Assembly (NCBI RefSeq): GCF_900096955.1
Contig: NZ_FMYL01000005.1
Span: 1 to 64,000 of the forward strand
Source: Acinetobacter boissieri
GTDB lineage: Bacteria > Pseudomonadota > Gammaproteobacteria > Pseudomonadales > Moraxellaceae
Reading direction: 5' to 3'
DNA: 64,000 nt
The translations under genes and the position numbers were made by a program. Numbering within the stretch: position 1 is the first letter of the stretch; the number at the start of each line of letters is the position of its first letter. The notes under the pieces are model-generated. The model saw only the letters and a list, made by a program, of their open reading frames with translations. It had not been told where the DNA came from and searched no databases. Below are positions 57,242 through 64,000 of the stretch, piece by piece.

Positions 57242-57694
57242 TTGTCACTGAAAAAGTATTATGCATGGTTTTTATTATGCTGTTTTGTTTTTACCTGCAT
57301 ATGTGGAATCTTGATGGCATTACTACCAAAAAATTTAGCCATGATTTTTATGGTGTTACCTTATTTGGCCAGTATGATTTCAGTACTATATCTATTTTTA
57401 AAACAACAACAACGTGCCCCAACACGCCAAGAGATGTTTCATTTTGCATGGGTATTTAATTTATTATTTTGGCTATTTAATTTAACTGGGTTTGTTTTGA
57501 GCTGTGTGTGGCAATCTTGGACACATCCAGAAATTGATGTATGGCAGTTTGTACAGCTTTATATGTTACAGCCACAAGTACTTTTTGTGGCTTCGTTTAT
57601 TGTTGTTCTGATTGGCTTGCCGTTTTATTTAGTAACGCTGTGGTTTTTTGGTCCGCAAGCCCGTCGTATGGCTAAGCACATGTTTGGTACTTAA
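57242..57694 (+). CDS. ABZJ_00895-family membrane protein
   Basis: A 150-residue inner-membrane protein with four hydrophobic segments, resembling the small ABZJ_00895 family described in Acinetobacter; function unknown. The start is uncertain: an ATG at 57224 would be practically leaderless given the promoter just upstream, while TTG at 57242 begins MSLKKYYAWF and has GAGGTG (57226-57231) 10 bases before it; the latter is preferred. Converges on hemB. Confidence 0.62.
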   Translation: MSLKKYYAWFLLCCFVFTCICGILMALLPKNLAMIFMVLPYLASMISVLYLFLKQQQRAPTRQEMFHFAWVFNLLFWLFNLTGFVLSCVWQSWTHPEIDVWQFVQLYMLQPQVLFVASFIVVLIGLPFYLVTLWFFGPQARRMAKHMFGT

Positions 57695-57704
57695 ATAATA
57701 AACA

Positions 57705-57730
57705 CGCATAACGATGCTTGTCGTTATGCG
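57705..57730. terminator. Hairpin between convergent ABZJ_00895-type gene and hemB
   Basis: Perfect stem CGCATAACGA/TCGTTATGCG with a 6-base loop. On the minus strand it is followed by TGTTTATTATTT, fitting a hemB terminator. Confidence 0.7.
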
Positions 57731-57741
57731 CATATGTGTAT

Positions 57742-59093
<1,352 letters not shown>

Positions 59094-60227
59094 ATGAGTG
59101 AACAACCATCACATTCACAAAACGTTTCAACACCATCTGTATCTAATCCACAAAAGCGGAAGAAGTTGCTTTTAATCGTTGCCATTATTTTTATTTTGGC
59201 CATTGCGGTGTATGCAGCATGGATTGTATTTTTTAACCGTACAGAAGATACAGACAATGCGTATGTAGGCGCAGACACAGCACAAATTAGTGCAATGGTT
59301 GGTGGACAAGTTGCACAAGTATTGACTCAAGATACTGCATATGTGCGTGCAGGTGATATTTTGGTCAAAGTGGATGACCGAGATGCGCAAATTGCAGTAA
59401 CACAGGCTCAAGCGGATTTAACGAAAGTAAAACGTCAATTTGGTCAAACACAGGCCAATAGTGGTGCATTAAACTCACAAATTCAAGCCACAGATGATGC
59501 GATTCAAAGTCAAAAAGCACAGCTTGAGAGAGCACGTGCTGATGTGGCAAAAGCACAATCAGATTTTAAACGCCGTGAAGCACTGAATGCATCAGGTGCA
59601 ATTTCTAAAGAAGAATATGCAACATCACTCAATGCATTTAATACAGCGAAAGCCAATTTAGGCGTTGCAGAAGCCGGTTTTCAACAAGCGCTTTCCAATC
59701 AAAAAGTTGCACAAAGTAATTTAGAAGCCAATAATGCATTGATTAAAGGGACAACTCAAGACAGTACACCAGATGTATTGGTCGCCCAAGCCAAATTAGA
59801 TCAAGCAAAATTGAATCTTGAACGTACCATTGTGCGCGCGCCTGTTGATGGTATTGTGACTAATCGTAATGTACAAATTGGACAGGTGATTGCTGTAGGG
59901 CAGTCATTAATGATTGTTGTACCGATTCACCAAATGTATGTAGATGCAAACTTTAAAGAAAGCCAATTAACACGCGTAAAAGTAGGGCAAAATGTAAAAC
60001 TTACCTCAGATTTATATGGCAGTGATGTGGTTTATCATGGCAAAGTGATTGGGTTTTCAGGGGGTACAGGCGCTGCATTTGCCTTAATTCCTGCACAAAA
60101 TGCAACAGGAAACTGGATTAAAGTCGTACAACGTTTGCCCGTGCGAATTGCACTAGATCCTAAAGAATTGACACAGCATCCGCTTCGCGTTGGGTTATCT
60201 ATGAATGCGACTGTTGAACTACAATAA
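59094..60227 (+). CDS. emrA: EmrA-type periplasmic adaptor (HlyD family)
   Basis: A 377-residue membrane-fusion protein linking the EmrB pump to an outer-membrane channel. Seen: one N-terminal membrane helix (about 24-46, LLLIVAIIFILAIAVYAAWIVFF), the biotinyl-lipoyl half-motifs (AQISAMVGGQVAQVLTQD; LNLERTIVRAPVDGIVTNRN), a long coiled-coil hairpin between them, and FKESQLTRVKVGQNV. AGGG precedes the ATG. 16 bases before emrB. Confidence 0.94.
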   Translation: MSEQPSHSQNVSTPSVSNPQKRKKLLLIVAIIFILAIAVYAAWIVFFNRTEDTDNAYVGADTAQISAMVGGQVAQVLTQDTAYVRAGDILVKVDDRDAQIAVTQAQADLTKVKRQFGQTQANSGALNSQIQATDDAIQSQKAQLERARADVAKAQSDFKRREALNASGAISKEEYATSLNAFNTAKANLGVAEAGFQQALSNQKVAQSNLEANNALIKGTTQDSTPDVLVAQAKLDQAKLNLERTIVRAPVDGIVTNRNVQIGQVIAVGQSLMIVVPIHQMYVDANFKESQLTRVKVGQNVKLTSDLYGSDVVYHGKVIGFSGGTGAAFALIPAQNATGNWIKVVQRLPVRIALDPKELTQHPLRVGLSMNATVELQ

Positions 60228-60243
60228 ATAAAAGTGATGACAT

Positions 60244-61767
60244 ATGAGTAAATTTGTACCATTTGGTGATCTAACGGGGCAAAAATTACTCTTAGCCACG
60301 TTTTTCTTAGCATTAGCAAACTTTATGGTCGTGGTAGATACCACCATTGCCAATGTTGCTGTTGCGCATATTACGGGTAGCCTTGCAGTTTCAACAACTC
60401 AAGGTACATGGGTGATTACTTCATATGCAGTGGCTGAAGCGATTTGTGTTCCATTAACAGGTTGGCTTGCAGGGCGCTTTGGTGCAGTGAAAGTGTTTGC
60501 CAGTTGTTTGATTGGTTTTACAACATTTTCACTTTTGTGTGGTTTGTCTAACTCATTAGAAATGTTAGTTTTTTGTCGTATTGGTCAAGGTTTGTTTGGT
60601 GGTCCACTCATGCCGCTGAGCCAAACATTGCTTATGCGAATACATCCACCTGAAAAGCATGCGCAAGCCATGGGACTTTGGGCCATGACTACAGTGGTCG
60701 GGCCAATTGTTGGCCCAATTATGGGCGGGTGGATCTGTGATAACTTTTCATGGCATTGGATTTTCTTTATTAATTTACCCATAGGCATTATTTGTGTTTT
60801 GGGTGTTCTTAAAATGTTAAAACCTGCTGAAACACCAACTGAGCATGTTCGAGTTGATGTGATGGGCTTATCACTGTTGGTGATTGCTGTGGGTGCTTTA
60901 CAGCTCATGTTGGATTTAGGGCATGACCATGACTGGTTTTCAAGCCAACTTATTTTGTCACTAGCAGTCATTTCTACATTTGCTTTTGCCATTTTTATTG
61001 TATGGGAAGCAACAGAGAAAAATCCAATTGTAAATATTAATGTATTTAGACATCGTGGTTTTTCAATTGCAGTATTGACCATGGGGTTTGGCTTTGGTGC
61101 ATTTTTTGGCAGTATTGTGCTTATTCCACAATGGCTACAAACCAATATGGGCTATACCGCAACGTGGGCAGGCTATGTAACAGCGACAATGGGTTTAGGT
61201 AGTGTAACCATGTCGCCTGTAGTGGCAAAACTTTCGACTAAAATGGATCAAAGGGCATTGGCGAGTTTTGGTTTGTTTATGCTTGGTGGTGTGACTTTAA
61301 TGAGGGCATTTTGGAGCAACGATGCTGACTTTATGGCACTGGCATTGCCTCAAATTTTACAGGGTTTTGCTGTACCATTCTTTTTTATTCCTTTGACAAA
61401 TATCGCACTTGGATCTGTACAACCGAATGAAGTTGCTGCGGCAGCGGGTCTTATGAATTTTGTGAGAACAATGGGTGGGGCAATTGGAGCATCACTATCC
61501 GTCACAATATGGGATGACCATTCGAGTATTGCACGAAGTGAAATGGTATCTAAGTTGAATGTAGAGCCCACTTTGTCTGAACTGACTGCACGAGGATTTA
61601 GTCAAGAAACAGCATTAGCAACAATTTCTAATCTAGTGAATAAAGAGGCGTTAACACTGGCAGCAGACCATGTTTTTTTAGTGTTTTCGGTCATTTTTAT
61701 GGCAGGTGCAATGATTATTTGGTTGTGTCCAAAACCAAGGAAAGTTGAGGGTGCTGCGCCACATTAG
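60244..61767 (+). CDS. emrB: EmrB-type MFS multidrug transporter (DHA2)
   Basis: A 507-residue 14-helix proton antiporter for hydrophobic drugs and uncouplers. Seen: FMVVVDTTIANVAVAHI, GWLAGRFGAVKVFASC (motif A), RIGQGLFGGPLMPLSQTLL, and TTVVGPIVGPIMGGWICDNF (motif C). Coupled with emrA. A TolC-like partner is not in the window. Confidence 0.95.
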   Translation: MSKFVPFGDLTGQKLLLATFFLALANFMVVVDTTIANVAVAHITGSLAVSTTQGTWVITSYAVAEAICVPLTGWLAGRFGAVKVFASCLIGFTTFSLLCGLSNSLEMLVFCRIGQGLFGGPLMPLSQTLLMRIHPPEKHAQAMGLWAMTTVVGPIVGPIMGGWICDNFSWHWIFFINLPIGIICVLGVLKMLKPAETPTEHVRVDVMGLSLLVIAVGALQLMLDLGHDHDWFSSQLILSLAVISTFAFAIFIVWEATEKNPIVNINVFRHRGFSIAVLTMGFGFGAFFGSIVLIPQWLQTNMGYTATWAGYVTATMGLGSVTMSPVVAKLSTKMDQRALASFGLFMLGGVTLMRAFWSNDADFMALALPQILQGFAVPFFFIPLTNIALGSVQPNEVAAAAGLMNFVRTMGGAIGASLSVTIWDDHSSIARSEMVSKLNVEPTLSELTARGFSQETALATISNLVNKEALTLAADHVFLVFSVIFMAGAMIIWLCPKPRKVEGAAPH

Positions 61768-61851
61768 ATATATAACGTCGTTTCATATAGAAAATTTTTG
61801 ATAAATTGGTGTGATCTGTTTGAATTTCTGTTATAGTAGCTGAACATCAAT

Positions 61852-62210
61852 GGGGATGTTTCTGGCTTCGACGCTGGTGATGAAGCTCATAGATGCATGC
61901 CGAGAGCGCATTTTCTCTCGTAAATCAAATTTGCATTTTTTAGTCGCAAACGACGAATCATACGCTCAAGCTGCCTAAGGGCAGCTTGTCCGACCGTTAG
62001 TTTACTTGTGGTCTAACAGTCCGACTGAAGCGCACGCACACAAGTCCGTATAAAATCAAGCCTTGGGGTTTTATACTAAATTAAGAGGATCGTGCTTTTA
62101 ATCCTGTTCGTCGGGTCTTTAAGCATTAAAATAATAGACGATATCTAAGCATGTAGTATTCTGGAGTGTAGTGCTGGCGGACGCGGGTTCGACTCCCGCC
62201 ATCTCCACCA
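61852..62210 (+). ncRNA. ssrA: Transfer-messenger RNA (tmRNA)
   Basis: A 359-base tmRNA that rescues stalled ribosomes. Seen: tRNA-like ends GGGGATG/CATCTCC with encoded CCA, T-arm GGGTTCGACTCCCGC, and the internal resume frame at 61946-61978 encoding ANDESYAQAA then TAA, followed by pseudoknot-forming sequence. A -10-like TATAGT lies at 61832-61837. The tag ends QAA where E. coli has LAA. The 3' end is the probable integration site of the element that follows. Confidence 0.96.
62185..62210 (+). mobile_element. Inferred left attachment site (3' end of ssrA)
   Basis: The tmRNA 3' end is a frequent integration target, and an integrase gene starts 178 bases after it in the same direction. The matching right copy would lie beyond the window, so the exact core cannot be fixed. 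Confidence 0.65.
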
Positions 62211-62253
62211 AATCCTTAAATTTATATGACGAAATATGAGTGATATAAATTAT

Positions 62254-62290
62254 AAAGCCTTGATCTATAATGGATTGAGGCTTTTTTTAT
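62254..62290 (+). terminator. Terminator of ssrA
   Basis: An imperfect stem AAAGCCT.../...AGGCTTT followed by seven T, about 45 bases after the tmRNA. It lies inside the presumed element left end. Confidence 0.7.
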
Positions 62291-62316
62291 GCCTGTATAT
62301 AACTTTATATAAACGT

Positions 62317-62380
62317 GTATAGTATTGATTAGCTTGTATAGTGGTGTGTATAGTGTGAGTTCGATATGTTTTCACTATAC
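62317..62380 (+). repeat. GTATAGT iterons upstream of the integrase
   Basis: GTATAGT occurs at 62317-62323, 62336-62342 and 62348-62354, each preceded by GT or TT, and inverted (ACTATAC) at 62374-62380, just 9 bases before the integrase ATG. They may be arm-type integrase sites or an operator. Confidence 0.6.
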
Positions 62381-62388
62381 AAGAATCC

Positions 62389-63747
62389 ATGAAAAGAAAT
62401 GCTATTAAACGCTTTCCAATGAGTGATACGGTTTTAATTGCCCTTGAGCCTGAGGATAAAGACTATCGAGTTAAAGATAGTGAAAATCTTTACTTTTCTG
62501 TAAGTCATAAAGGGAATAAAAGATGGGATTTTCGTTATAAAGACCCTATTACACAAAAATGGGCTTGGCTAGGCTTAGGTTCATTTAATGAAGTAAGTGG
62601 GAAACTTGCAAGAAAAAAAGCTGATGAATGGAAAACACTCATATCTCAAGGTATAAGCCCGAAAGATTACAAAGAAGAAAAAGCCAAAGAAGCTGAAAAT
62701 AATGTTCTATGTACTTTTAAATATCTTGCCGATAACTATTGTTTAGGTAAAAAGTGGACTGATGACACAAGAAAAAGAAATGAGGGCTCACTAAAAAACC
62801 ATGTTTATCCATTAATGGGTAAGCGTGATTACCGAAAAATTACTAAAAAAGAGTGGCTGGAGTTATTCCAAGAGATTCAAAAAAAGCCACACCCTAAAAC
62901 AGGTAAACCCATTATTGAAATGGGGAATCGTGTAAGGGGCTTATGTAAAGACATTTACGATTTAGCAGAAGTAACAGGATTAATTGATTACAACCCAATA
63001 TCTGGTATTCATAAGTTTTTAGAAAAGCATGAAAAGAAAAATATGGCCCATGTGGCTATAGATGAATTACCAGCATTGTTACAGGCTATACGGCGTTTTC
63101 CTAGTCGCCAAACTTCTATAGGTTTAGAGTTATCTATTCTATTTGGTTGTCGCCCCAGTGAAATGAGAAAGGCTGTATGGGAAGAATTTAATTTTGATAA
63201 GAAATTATGGACGATTCCAGCCCATCGTATGAAAAAAAGGATTGAACACGTTATTCCTTTACCTAAACAGGCAATAGCACTGTTGGAAGAATTAAAACAG
63301 TTTAGTGGTAACAGTCCTTATTTATTTCGTGGTCGATCTCGTTCAAATATACCAATTTCTAATAATACCTTTGGTAAAGCTCTTAAGGAAATGGGTTACC
63401 AGGGAAAACAAACGCCACATGGTTTTAGACATATTCTAAGCACGGCGTTACGTGAGCATGGTTTTCAACGTGAGTGGGTAGAATCTGCCTTAGCTCATAA
63501 AGTGGGTGGTGTAGAGGGTGTGTATAACAAGGCAGTTTATTTAAATCAAAGAACACAAATGATGCAAATATGGGCTAATTATTTAGACGCACTTGCTGAG
63601 GATAAAGAACACGATATTCCAAGCAATATAGACATGATTGGCGATTTAATAAAACGTTTAGATTTAAGTACCGAGCAGTCTACATTGTTGAAAGTTTACT
63701 TTGATTCAATGACTGATGATTCAGAAATAGATCAAAAAATTGCTTAG
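62389..63747 (+). CDS. Tyrosine-type integrase, P4-like with DUF4102 N-terminus
   Basis: A 452-residue site-specific recombinase. Seen: N-terminal DUF4102 arm-binding region (DYRVKDSENLYFSVSHKGNK), central SAM-like core-binding region (about 100-200), and a catalytic domain with the first Arg in GCRPSEMR, HxxR in HGFRHILST, LAHKVGG, and nucleophile Tyr in VYNKAVYL. Typical of P4-like phage satellites and genomic islands using tRNA/tmRNA genes. A C-terminal acidic tail of about 50 residues follows. Confidence 0.95.
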   Translation: MKRNAIKRFPMSDTVLIALEPEDKDYRVKDSENLYFSVSHKGNKRWDFRYKDPITQKWAWLGLGSFNEVSGKLARKKADEWKTLISQGISPKDYKEEKAKEAENNVLCTFKYLADNYCLGKKWTDDTRKRNEGSLKNHVYPLMGKRDYRKITKKEWLELFQEIQKKPHPKTGKPIIEMGNRVRGLCKDIYDLAEVTGLIDYNPISGIHKFLEKHEKKNMAHVAIDELPALLQAIRRFPSRQTSIGLELSILFGCRPSEMRKAVWEEFNFDKKLWTIPAHRMKKRIEHVIPLPKQAIALLEELKQFSGNSPYLFRGRSRSNIPISNNTFGKALKEMGYQGKQTPHGFRHILSTALREHGFQREWVESALAHKVGGVEGVYNKAVYLNQRTQMMQIWANYLDALAEDKEHDIPSNIDMIGDLIKRLDLSTEQSTLLKVYFDSMTDDSEIDQKIA

Positions 63748-63893
63748 ATATTTAATGTGCATAATTGGATTTATATGCAGAATGATAGCTAAATATGAGT
63801 TATTATTAACCCACTAGGTCTAGGTTCGCTACCGAAAACATATACCCAATATGCTGATCTAGTATCTTTTTGGGTGCAGTGGGAAGCATATTT

Positions 63894-64000
63894 ATGAGTA
63901 ATGAAAAAAAGCCTCTTAGAATAATAACACCAATAGAAGCACATGCTTATTTACAGGGTTTAGATGATGATATTTGGTTTTTTTTATGTCTAGCAGTTGA
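63894..64000 (+). CDS. Unidentified gene, truncated by the window edge
   Basis: Opens MSNEKKPLRIITPIEAHAYL and continues QGLDDDIWFFLCLAV without a stop to the window end. GGGAAG at 63881-63886 lies 7 bases before the ATG, so it looks real. First cargo gene of the element after int; no family recognised from 35 residues. Confidence 0.55.
   Translation, partial: MSNEKKPLRIITPIEAHAYLQGLDDDIWFFLCLAV

Noticed and set aside
60585..61145. A 186-codon open frame opposite emrB
   Set aside because: Shadow frame inside a well-supported 14-helix transporter; composition is Pro/Ser-rich as expected for antisense of membrane proteins.

Overview
The window is an AT-rich gammaproteobacterial chromosome segment that reads as Acinetobacter (Moraxellaceae). 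The support is gene content and order: minCDE, pilT/pilU beside yggS, dut-algC-argB, rnfH/bamE/fur, an ABZJ_00895-type membrane protein, and an Acinetobacter-like tmRNA tag. A sucrose phosphotransferase permease and a sucrose-6-phosphate hydrolase are unusual for this mostly non-saccharolytic genus. They hint at a sugar-rich habitat, such as the nectar and bee-associated species; that is inference, not proof.

Layout. 1-12.9 kb: end of tuf with terminator, rimI, a minus-strand trxB-aat-bpt cluster (redox plus N-degron tagging), an orphan amino-acid binding protein, ftsK, an RhtC-like exporter, a PA4642-family gene, the minCDE division-site operon, a voltage-sensor-like membrane protein and a PlsC-type acyltransferase. 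13-20 kb: OmpA-like lipoprotein, a Fur-box-preceded TonB receptor with an EF-hand partner, tRNA-Met, a 46-residue entericidin lipoprotein, a DUF1853 gene, and a DUF454/L,D-transpeptidase fusion. 19.9-20.6 kb: six tRNA genes, three Val and three Asp, with signs of tandem duplication.

20.6-30.3 kb is the most accessory-looking host region: an MFS gene broken by two frameshifts, a TDT-family transporter, a long AT-rich gap, scrA-scrB, then a PepSY/flavodoxin/FNR reductase with an in-frame 45-bp repeat and a Fur-box-like site. 30.4-50 kb is mostly housekeeping: yccS, nitroreductase, alanine symporter, rep, dut, algC, argB, yafJ, bacteriohemerythrin, rnfH, bamE, fur, pilU, pilT, yggS. 49.7-61.8 kb holds an HsrA-like exporter, sbcDC, an OsmC-family protein, a His-rich small periplasmic protein, hemB and emrAB.

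At the right edge, ssrA (tmRNA) is followed directly by a P4-type tyrosine integrase and the start of another gene. This is the left end of an integrative element using the tmRNA 3' end as its attachment site; its cargo lies outside the window. Iron recurs as a theme (fur, two Fur-box-like sites, TonB receptor, flavoreductase, hemB, hemerythrin). No complete new defence or mobile system is visible. The best leads are the integrative element, the DUF454-YkuD fusion, the voltage-sensor-like protein, the sucrose locus and the unusual tmRNA tag.
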